A stretch of 64,000 nucleotides of DNA. It comes from Streptomyces sp. CB01249. GTDB taxonomy: Bacteria; Actinomycetota; Actinomycetes; Streptomycetales; Streptomycetaceae. The position numbers were made by a program, and so were the translations under genes. Below are positions 26,411 through 34,200 of the stretch, piece after piece (the first letter of the stretch is position 1; each line of letters opens with the position of its first letter). A model generated the notes under the pieces. The model was not told the origin of the DNA, made no database searches, and saw only the letters and a program-made list of their open reading frames with translations. Location of the stretch: assembly GCF_001905735.1 (NCBI RefSeq), contig NZ_LISW01000004.1, forward strand, positions 310,001 through 374,000, in the 5' to 3' direction.

Positions 26411-26833
26411 TCAGTTGCGGACTACGGTCACCGGGCAGGCGGCGTGCTGGGTGACGTGCAGGCTGACCGAGCCGAGCAGGGTGGCCTTGAAGCCGCTGTA
26501 GCCGCGTGCGCCCACGACCAGCAGCTCCGCGCCCTCGGCCCGGTCGAGCAGGGCCTGCGCCGGGTTGCCGATCACGACGACCTTGCTGACGGCGGCGGCG
26601 CCCTGGGCGCCCAGCGCCTCCTCCAGGGTCTCGGTGAGCGACACCGTGGCCATGGCCTGGGGGTCGAAGTCCTCCGGGAGGCCCGGCATCATCGAGGCCC
26701 AGCTGGTAGCGGGGTACTCCCAGCTGTTGACGGCCTCCACCGTGTCACCGGTCAGCTCCGCCTGGCGTACGGCCCAGTGCAGTGCCTTGACCGACGACTC
26801 GGAGCCGTCGACGCCCACCACGATCCTGCCCAT
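26411..26833 (-). CDS. Universal stress protein (UspA family)
   Basis: 140 aa, one Usp domain. It begins MGRIVVGVDGSESSVKAL and carries the ATP-binding motif G-x2-G-x9-G-S in VVGARGYSGFKATLLGSVS. The length is that of a single-domain family member. Cytoplasmic dimer, probably ATP-binding; the stress signal is not known. It stands alone, convergent with the MerR-PP2C gene. Confidence 0.93.
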   Translation of the reverse strand: MGRIVVGVDGSESSVKALHWAVRQAELTGDTVEAVNSWEYPATSWASMMPGLPEDFDPQAMATVSLTETLEEALGAQGAAAVSKVVVIGNPAQALLDRAEGAELLVVGARGYSGFKATLLGSVSLHVTQHAACPVTVVRN

Positions 26834-26929
26834 CTCTGCCTCCAGCTCGGTTCTGCGGTTGTGCTTGGATCACGTGTTCCCGTACGACTCTAGTCAAAAC
26901 GGGCGAAACGGCGATCTCCGCGGGTCCGG

Positions 26930-27583
26930 TCAGGCCGGGCGCAGGGCCGCGAGCTGCTGCTCGAAGGGGACCACCTCGTCGTCCGGGCCGGGGGTCCTGG
27001 CCGCGCCGGAGACCGCGCGGCCGCCCGTGACGGCGTCGGCCAGCTCGCCGCCCGCGCGCCGGATGCGGGCGGGCAGGCCCTCGGCGTACGCGTCGCCGGA
27101 CGCGCCCCAGTCCTCCGACGCCGCGTAGACCGAGGTCGGCAGGGTGACGGCGCGCAGGTAGGCGAAGAGCGGGCGCATCGCGTGCTCCAGGACCAGCGAG
27201 TGCCGGGCGGTGCCGCCGGTGGCGGCGACGAGCACGGGCTTGCCGGTCAGGGCGGTGTTCTCGACCAGGTCGAAGAACGACTTGAACAGTCCGCTGTACG
27301 AGGCGGTGAACACCGGGGTGACCGCGATCAGACCGTCGGCGTCTGTCACCGCCGTGAGCGCGTCCTCCAGGGCGGGCGGCGGGAAGCCGGACACCAGGTG
27401 GCTCGCGATGTCCGCGGCCAGGTCGCGGAGCTCGATCACCCGGACGTCGACCGGGCGGTCCTGCCCGGCCTCCAGCCGCTCGCGGGTGGCGGCGGCCAGC
27501 CGGTCGGTCAGCAGCCGGGTCGAGGACGGGTTGCTGAGGCCGGCCGATACGGCGACGATCCTCACGGGTGCGGTGGCGAACAC
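26930..27583 (-). CDS. NADPH-dependent FMN reductase (CE1759-like)
   Basis: 217 aa from the GTG at 27583 (AAGGAGA eight bases upstream). Flavodoxin-like reductase: IVAVSAGLSNPSSTRLL phosphate-binding start, a TPVFTASYSGLFKSFFDL motif and TGKPVLVAATGG. It is the second gene of a pair, starting 2 nt after the stop of the luciferase-like gene, so translation is coupled. In this recurrent pair the reductase is expected to supply reduced FMN to the monooxygenase. The substrate is unknown. Confidence 0.9.
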   Translation of the reverse strand: MFATAPVRIVAVSAGLSNPSSTRLLTDRLAAATRERLEAGQDRPVDVRVIELRDLAADIASHLVSGFPPPALEDALTAVTDADGLIAVTPVFTASYSGLFKSFFDLVENTALTGKPVLVAATGGTARHSLVLEHAMRPLFAYLRAVTLPTSVYAASEDWGASGDAYAEGLPARIRRAGGELADAVTGGRAVSGAARTPGPDDEVVPFEQQLAALRPA

Positions 27584-27585
27584 GG

Positions 27586-28665
27586 TCAGCTCTCCTTCGT
27601 GGCGGCGTAGGCGGGGTGCAGCGGCGCGGTCTCGGGGACGCCGGCCGGGCGCAGCGCGGCGAACTCCTTGCGCAGCACGGGGACGACCTCCTCGCCGAGG
27701 ATGTCCAGCTGCTCGAGCACGGTCTTCAGCGGCAGGCCCGCGTGGTCCATCAGGAACAGCTGGCGCTGGTAGTCGCCGACCGCGTCGCGGAAGGTCAGCG
27801 TCCGCTCGATGACTTCCTGCGGGGAGCCCACGGTCAGCGGCGTCTGCCGGGTGAAGTCTTCCATCGAGGGCCCGTGGCCGTAGACCGGCGCGTTGTCGAA
27901 GTACGGGCGGAACTCGCGTACCGCGTCCTGCGAGTTCTTCCGCATGAACACCTGGCCGCCGAGGCCGACGATCGCCTGCTCGGCGGTGCCGTGGCCGTAG
28001 TGCGCGTACCGCTGCCGGTACAGCTGCACCATCTTCTTCGTGTGCTCCATGGGCCAGAAGATGTTGTTGTGGAAGAAGCCGTCGCCGTAGTACGCGGCCT
28101 GCTCGGCGATCTCCGGCGAGCGGATGGAGCCGTGCCAGACGAACGGCGGCACGCCGTCCAGGGGGCGCGGGGTCGCGGTGAACGACTGGAGCGGCGTACG
28201 GAACTTGCCCTCCCAGTCCACGACGTCCTCCCGCCACAGCTTGTGCAGCAGGGCGTAGTTCTCGATGGCGAGCGGGATGCCCTGGCGGATGTCCTTGCCG
28301 AACCACGGGTACACCGGGCCGGTGTTGCCGCGCCCCATCATCAGGTCCACGCGGCCGTCCGCGAGGTGCTGGAGCGTCGCGTAGTCCTCGGCGATCTTCA
28401 CCGGGTCGTTGGTGGTGATCAGCGTGGTCGAGGTCGACAGGACGATGTTCTTCGTCTGCGCCGCGATGTAGCCGAGCGTGGTGGTCGGTGACGAGGGGAC
28501 GAACGGCGGGTTGTGGTGCTCACCGGTCGCGAAGACGTCGAGCCCGACCTCCTCGGCCTTCCGCGCGATGGCGACGGTGGCCTTGATCCGCTCGTGCTCG
28601 CTCGGCGTCGTACCGGTGGTGGGGTCGGTGGTGACGTCCCCGACGGTGAAGATCCCGAACTGCAT
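27586..28665 (-). CDS. Luciferase-like FMN-dependent monooxygenase (CE1758-like)
   Basis: 359 aa TIM-barrel LLM-class oxidoreductase. Recognisable segments are MQFGIFTVGDVTTDPTTG, VFATGEHHNPPFVPSSP, LSTSTTLITTNDPVKIAEDY and GRVDLMMGRGNTGPVYPWFG. It is expected to use reduced flavin and O2. ATG at 28665 preceded by AGGAGGCGGGC. Operon head with the FMN reductase. A direct repeat TTGAAC-C-TTGAAC (28692-28704) lies 27-39 nt upstream and could bind a regulator. Confidence 0.92.
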   Translation of the reverse strand: MQFGIFTVGDVTTDPTTGTTPSEHERIKATVAIARKAEEVGLDVFATGEHHNPPFVPSSPTTTLGYIAAQTKNIVLSTSTTLITTNDPVKIAEDYATLQHLADGRVDLMMGRGNTGPVYPWFGKDIRQGIPLAIENYALLHKLWREDVVDWEGKFRTPLQSFTATPRPLDGVPPFVWHGSIRSPEIAEQAAYYGDGFFHNNIFWPMEHTKKMVQLYRQRYAHYGHGTAEQAIVGLGGQVFMRKNSQDAVREFRPYFDNAPVYGHGPSMEDFTRQTPLTVGSPQEVIERTLTFRDAVGDYQRQLFLMDHAGLPLKTVLEQLDILGEEVVPVLRKEFAALRPAGVPETAPLHPAYAATKES

Positions 28666-28691
28666 GGCGCCCGCCTCCTGATCACTGTTTG

Positions 28692-28704
28692 TTGAACCTT
28701 GAAC
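28692..28704. promoter_or_regulatory. Direct repeat upstream of the luciferase-like/FMN-reductase operon
   Basis: TTGAAC, one base, TTGAAC, in the promoter region of the pair. Seven-base periodicity in an otherwise GC-rich region makes it a candidate binding site; no partner is known. Confidence 0.3.
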
Positions 28705-28850
28705 TACCTGGACGCCCCGTACAACGGGGGGAGGGGGCGGCGTATTCCTTCCCGGGGACCAGGACCGATGGCCGATGTGCGCGGGCCGGACCGCCTCATA
28801 CGCTGCGGCTTCGCGCGCGGCCGCGCGTGCCGCCCGACGAAGGGACGCCC

Positions 28851-29249
28851 GTGTCATTCACCGCCGAGACGCATGTCCGCCTCGCCCGGCCCTCCCGCGA
28901 TCTCGCCGCCGCCGAGCGGTTCTGGGTGGAGGGGCTGGGGCTGACGGTCCTCTTCCGCGCCGCCGCGGAACGGGAGCCGGGCACGCATGACCTTCTTATG
29001 GTGGGGCACCCCGGTGCCTCCTGGCATCTGGAGCTCACGCGGGGGCCGGTCGAGCCCCGGCCCACCGAGGAGGACCTGCTCGTCCTGTACCTGGACGGGC
29101 CGGTCCCGGACGACCTGGTGGACCGGCTGCTCGTCTGCGGCGGTACGAGGGTCGGCTCGCCGAACCCGTACTGGAACGAGTGGGGGGTCACGGTGGAGGA
29201 CCCGGACGGATACCGCGTCGTCCTGTGCCGCCGGAGCTGGCGCCCGTAG
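28851..29249 (+). CDS. Glyoxalase/VOC-superfamily protein
   Basis: 132 aa from the GTG at 28851 (GAAGGGA five bases upstream). Two betaalphabetabetabeta modules: THVRLARPSRDLAAAERFWV...LGLTVLF and the C-terminal GVTVEDPDGYRVVLCRR typical of vicinal-oxygen-chelate proteins. An internal HLELTRG provides a possible metal ligand. Activity could be lyase, dioxygenase or antibiotic binding; nothing in the surroundings selects one. Confidence 0.85.
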   Translation: MSFTAETHVRLARPSRDLAAAERFWVEGLGLTVLFRAAAEREPGTHDLLMVGHPGASWHLELTRGPVEPRPTEEDLLVLYLDGPVPDDLVDRLLVCGGTRVGSPNPYWNEWGVTVEDPDGYRVVLCRRSWRP

Positions 29250-29285
29250 ACGAGCGCGCGCCCCGGTCCGGCGCGGAGGGTTCCG

Positions 29286-29309
29286 TCCTCAAGCGCCGGA
29301 CGGGCTGGG
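29286..29309 (+). repeat. Dispersed intergenic repeat, copy 1
   Basis: TCCTCAAGCGCCGGACGGGCT followed by GGG, lying between convergent genes. Two more copies of the 21-bp core occur at 36225 and, inverted, at 36316. The core is familiar from intergenic DNA of many Streptomyces. Confidence 0.7.
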
Positions 29310-29327
29310 TTTGTCCGGGGGCGCCCC

Positions 29328-31265
29328 TCAGCGACGCGTCAGCGCACGGCGGCCCAGGAGTTCCGCCAGGCCGCGGCGTGTGGCGGCGATGATCACGCGG
29401 TCCGTGGGGCGGAGTACGTAGCCGGGGTGGAGGTTCCAGACGAGGGCGCCCTCGGGGGCGCCGTTGGGGGCCACGTCCAGGGCCAGCACGCGCCACGCGC
29501 CCTCGCGGAACGCCTGGTCCACCGTGCGGCCCTCCAGCTGGGGGTGGCCGCCGACCTCCACCGCCGCGAACAGGAGCACCTTGCGCTCGACCGGGATCGC
29601 GCCCAGGATCTGCCGGCCCATCATCGCGACCGCGAACGACGGGCCCGCCAGATGGGAGACCGAGCGGGAGCGGGTGATCGCCTGCGGGTGCGCCGTGCGC
29701 AGCGTGCGGTAGACCGCCGTGGCGAACTCGTCGTCGAAGAGCCGGACCGTCACCCGCAGGCTGGGCTTGAGGGACCTGGCATACAGCGCCGCCTCCAGGT
29801 TCGTCGTGTCGATGCTGGTCAGCGCGAGGAGCCCGCGGGAGCGGCCGATCTTGGCCGCTTCGAGCACCCCCTCGTCCGTGACGTCACCGAGCACCACCGG
29901 CACGTGCAGCCGCCGGGCGAGGGGGATGCCCCGCGCGTCCGGGTCCTCCTCCACGCAGACGACCGGGATGCCCAGCTCCCGCAGGTGCGTGAGGACCCGG
30001 GTGCCGATCTTGCCCAGCCCGAGCAGCACCACGTGCCCGGACAGCCCGCGCGGCGGCCGCCGCAGCGAGGACGCGCTGCGCAGCGAGCCGAACGCCTCCA
30101 GGACCCCCGCCACCAGCAGCGGCAGGAGCATCAGGCCCGCGATGCCGGAGAGGATCTGGATCACCTGGCGGGCGGTGGGCTCACCGATCGCCGGATCGCC
30201 CATCGCGAACAGGTCGAGCAGGGTGAGATAGGCCGCGTGCAGCGGATGGTCGCCGGTCGTGAACGAGGACGCCACCGCGAGCCCGAGCACCGCGAGCCCG
30301 ACGCCCAGCGCCGACCACCGCAGCCGCCGCGAGAAGAACTGGCTCAGCGGCGCGCTCCGGCCGCTCATCCGGACCTTCGGCGCGGCCGGACCGGACTGCG
30401 TGACGGCCTCCAGGACGACCGTGCCGCGCCCGGTCGCGGCGGCGATCTCCGCAGGCCCGGGCAGCAGCTGCGGCCCCTCCGCCCCGCTGCTGTCGGAGCC
30501 CTCCGCGCCCGCCGGGTCGTGGGTGGTGGACGAGAGCAGCGCCAGGGTGCACAGGCCCGGGTTCGCGACCTGGCCGCCCGGCGGCGGGGTGCGCTCGGCG
30601 GCCCGCAGGAACAGGCCCTCGGCCCGGATCACCCGCGTCGACCCGGCGAGCGCGGTGGCCGCGAGCGCGGGCGCGGCGGTGTCCGCGTCGGACAGCACCG
30701 TGGTGGAGGCGTCGATCGCGGCCGGGTCGAGCCCGGGGGACGCGACGGCCGCCGCCTGGTCGAGCAGGGTCTCCAGATGCTGGCCCAGCTTCCGGTTGTA
30801 GAGCCGGATCACCAGCCGCACACGGGGGTTGAGCCGACGCGCGGTCAGCGCGGCCCGGATGTTGCGCTCGTCGTCGTCGTAGACGAGGGCGACCGCCGAG
30901 GCCCGGGCGATGCCCGCCTCCGCCAGCGACTCGTCGGACGGCTCGGCCGCCTGGAGGATGCGCACCGGCTCGACGCCCGCGAGGGAGTCCCCGTCCGAAC
31001 CGTGCGGCAGCCCACCGCCGTTGCGGTTCATCGCGGACGCCATCCGCCCGAACAGCGCGGCGGCCCGCCCGCGCCCGCTCAGCGGCTCGTCCGGCCTGAC
31101 CGTGCCCGGCTCGGGCGGCACGACGAGGGTGACCCGTTCCCCGTACACGTAACGCAGCTCCACGGCGAGCCGCTGGGCGAGCGCGTCGTCCCCGCAGACG
31201 ACCATGTGGCCGGAGAACGGGGAGGGTTGGGGTTGCTGGGGGAATGAGGACACGTGTCCCAGCAT
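29328..31265 (-). CDS. Two-RCK NAD-binding ion-channel-like membrane protein
   Basis: 645 aa. Tandem TrkA-N/RCK modules flank a membrane region. N-terminal RCK: ~18-240 (HMVVCGDDALAQRLAVEL). Membrane part: TM1 ~317-336, a pore-like re-entrant segment ~345-361 (LTLLDLFAMGDPAIGE) and TM2 ~368-392. C-terminal RCK: ~408-640, with nucleotide motif VLLGLGKIGTRVL. The pore segment lacks the TVGYGD potassium filter, recalling CASTOR/POLLUX-type channels with non-canonical filters, so ion selectivity is uncertain. It lies 30 nt downstream of the big ATPase gene on the same strand and is likely co-transcribed with it. Confidence 0.85.
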   Translation of the reverse strand: MLGHVSSFPQQPQPSPFSGHMVVCGDDALAQRLAVELRYVYGERVTLVVPPEPGTVRPDEPLSGRGRAAALFGRMASAMNRNGGGLPHGSDGDSLAGVEPVRILQAAEPSDESLAEAGIARASAVALVYDDDERNIRAALTARRLNPRVRLVIRLYNRKLGQHLETLLDQAAAVASPGLDPAAIDASTTVLSDADTAAPALAATALAGSTRVIRAEGLFLRAAERTPPPGGQVANPGLCTLALLSSTTHDPAGAEGSDSSGAEGPQLLPGPAEIAAATGRGTVVLEAVTQSGPAAPKVRMSGRSAPLSQFFSRRLRWSALGVGLAVLGLAVASSFTTGDHPLHAAYLTLLDLFAMGDPAIGEPTARQVIQILSGIAGLMLLPLLVAGVLEAFGSLRSASSLRRPPRGLSGHVVLLGLGKIGTRVLTHLRELGIPVVCVEEDPDARGIPLARRLHVPVVLGDVTDEGVLEAAKIGRSRGLLALTSIDTTNLEAALYARSLKPSLRVTVRLFDDEFATAVYRTLRTAHPQAITRSRSVSHLAGPSFAVAMMGRQILGAIPVERKVLLFAAVEVGGHPQLEGRTVDQAFREGAWRVLALDVAPNGAPEGALVWNLHPGYVLRPTDRVIIAATRRGLAELLGRRALTRR

Positions 31266-31295
31266 GCCTTGCTCCGTTCCGTTGATCGAGGACGG

Positions 31296-34200
31296 TCAGC
31301 GGTCTTCGGGGTGTCTCGCCAGCAGATGGCGCGGGTCGGCGGCGCGCCCGATCGCCGTCTCGACGGCCGCGATCCGGTCCGCGAGCAGCCCCAGCGCGGC
31401 CACCGCGCGGGTCATCGGATCGCCCTCGGGCCCGCCGAGCGCCTGGGTGCGGACGTACGAGGAACAGAGCGCCGCCCACCGCTCGGCCTGCGCGGGTGTG
31501 AGCGTGCCCCGCAGCGCGGCGAGCTTCAGGAGCGCGGCCTCGGCGCCGCTGGTGAGGGTCTGTGCCTCGCCCGCGTAGTGGTCGGCCACGACGGCGGACA
31601 GCTCGGCGTCGTTCATCACGGGTGCGATCCGCTCCGCGATCCGGTTCATGTTGCGGTACGAACCCTGGAGCCGGAACGGCGGTTCGGTGCGGGTGGCGTC
31701 GGTCTGCGCGGCGGACGCGATGTACGCGGCGTTGACCGCGAGCACCGTGTCCCGGGCCCGCAGCAGATGCCGCAGCACGGCGGTGATCCGCTCCACCTCG
31801 GCGGGCGCGTAGGGGTGTTCGAGCTGTTCCGGACGCGCCGTGGGGTCCTCGGCGGCGAGCCGCAGCAGCAGCGCCAGGTCGTCGCGGGAGCGGCCGGCGA
31901 GCGGGGCGAGGACCGGGTTGGCGGTCAGCGCGTTCTCCACGAAGCTCAGCGCGAAGGTGTCCTCGCGGCCGGACAGCACCTCGCCCAGGTTCCACACGTC
32001 CGCCCGGTTGGCGAGCATGTCGGGCACCTGGAAGCGCGCCCCGGACTCGGTGTACGGGTTGCCTGCCATGCACACCGCGAACCGCTTGCCCCGCAGGTCG
32101 TACGTGCGCGGCTCACCGTCCCGTACGCCCTCGATGCGGCGCGTGGCGTCGCAGAGCGGGATGAACTTCTGGAGGAGTTCCGGCGAGGTGTGCTGGATGT
32201 CGTCCAGGTAGAGCAGCGTGTTGTTGCCCGCCTCGAGCGCGAAGTTGATCTTCTCGATCTCCTGGCGCGCGGTGGCGCTGCCCGCCTGCGCGGGGTCGAG
32301 CGAGGTCACGTCGTGGCCCAGGTTCGGGCCGCTGATCTTGACGAGGACGAGCCCGAGCCGGTCGGCGACGTACTCCATGAGCGTCGTCTTGCCGTAGCCG
32401 GGCGGCGATACGAGCAGCAGCAGGCCCTGCGAGTCGGTGCGGCGGTCGGCGTCGGAGGTGGAGAGCTGCTTGGCGAGGCTGTCCCCGATGAGCGGCAGAT
32501 AGACCTCGTCTAGCAGCTGGTTGCGGACGAACGCCGACATCACGCGCGGCCGGTGGTCGTCGAGCCGCAGCCGGGTCCGCTCGGCGGCGACCAGGGCGGT
32601 GCGGCGGCGCTGGTAGGCGCGGAATCCGGGGACGACCTCGGTACGGAACTCCTCGGTCCGGGCGAGGAGTTCGTCGATGCGGACGGTGAGCCGGCCGCGC
32701 TCGATGCGCGGGTGGACGCCGAGGAGCCCGTCGACGGTCTCGGTGAGCGGCGCGTCCGCCTCGTAACGGCCGAGCAGGCCCTCGGGGCACAGCTCCACGG
32801 CGACGGCCTCCGCGAGGTCGCCCGGGTCGAGGTCCGTACCGCTCGCCTCGGCGTACGAGGTGAGCCAGCCCTCCACGAGCTGGCGCCGGGCGGGCAGGTC
32901 GTCCGCGAGGGCGGTGAGGTCGTCGTCGTACGCGGAGGTGCCGGTGGCGTGGCGGAACTTGTCGAGGAACGCGCGGACGGAGGCGCCCGTCGCGAAGCCC
33001 TCGGGCCCGCCGGTCAGCTCCTCGAAGAGGTACGCGGCGACCGTCCGGGGGCGCTCGCCGCCGATCACCGACGCCCACTCCTCCTGGAGCGCGGCGACCG
33101 CCGGGGCGAGCCCGAAGGTCTCCCGGGCGCGGGCCAGCGAGCGGGCGCGGCGCGTCCAGGAGGTGCGGCGGGCCTCGTCCGTCCCATGGGCCCAGAACAG
33201 CTGGGCGGCGGCCCGGACGGCGGCCGGGAAGCGCAGCAGCCCGGCGCCCGCGTGCAGCCGCAGCAGCGCGGCCAGGATCGCGGTCGCGTCCTCGTCGTGG
33301 ACCCCGCGCTGGTAGCCCTCGTCGTACGCGGCGGCGGCCGATTCCCGTACGAGCGTCGCGAGTTCGCCGTCGTCCAGGGAGGCCAGCCGGTCCGCGCCGT
33401 GCTCGTCGAGGAGGCGGGCCGCCAGATGCTCGCCCCGGTAGACCGCCGGGGACTCGGAGGGCAGCGTCTGGTCCCAGTACGGGCGGGTCGCGGCGAACTC
33501 CGGGTCGGTCACCGGCATCCGGTAGTCGGTCCCGGTGACGGCGAACGCGAGCGTGCCGTCCTGCGGCACGAGGGTCAGCTCGAACGGCTGGGTGTTCACC
33601 GCGAACCGGTGCCGGCCGAGGCGGATCACGGACCCGCCGTCCGCGTACAGCTCGTCCCGGTCGCGCAGCGCCCGGCCCGCCTCCTGGCGGGCGGCGAGCA
33701 GCTGCCCGTCCAGCTCCTCCGCGCGCACGGTGTCACCGAGCGCCCGCAGCTCCTCGGCGGTCCGGCGGACCTTGGCGACCATCGGGTCGGAGGCGAAGTA
33801 GGTGTGGACGGCGTCCGCGTCGGGCAGCGCGGCGCTGCGCCGGGCGACCGTCTCCAGAACGCGCGCCGCGGAGTCCGCGAGGCGTTCGGTGCGGCGGGCC
33901 AGCTCGTCCTGGAGGCCCTGCCGGCGGGCCGAGAACGCCTCGTACACCTCCGTCCGGCGCTCGCCCAGCTCCGCCAGGAAGTCGTCGTACTCCGCGAACC
34001 GCGCCTCCAGGTTCTCCAGCTGGAGCAGCAGCCTCGCCAGCTGCTCGTCGCAGGACTCCGGTGTGTCGGCGGCGGCCAGCGCGGCCGTGACGGCCTGCCC
34101 GAGCAGCGCGGACTCGGCGGCGAACTCGGCCCGGCCCTCGTGGTCCGCCAGGGCGCGGCGGCGGGCGTCGAGCGTGGCGCGGGCCCGGTTGACGGCGCCC

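Noticed and set aside
31249..31258. GACACGTGTC palindrome at the RCK gene start as a fourth parS
   Set aside because: Only the CACGTG core matches; the flanking GTTT/AAAC of parS is absent. The same applies to GATCACGTGTTC near 26868.
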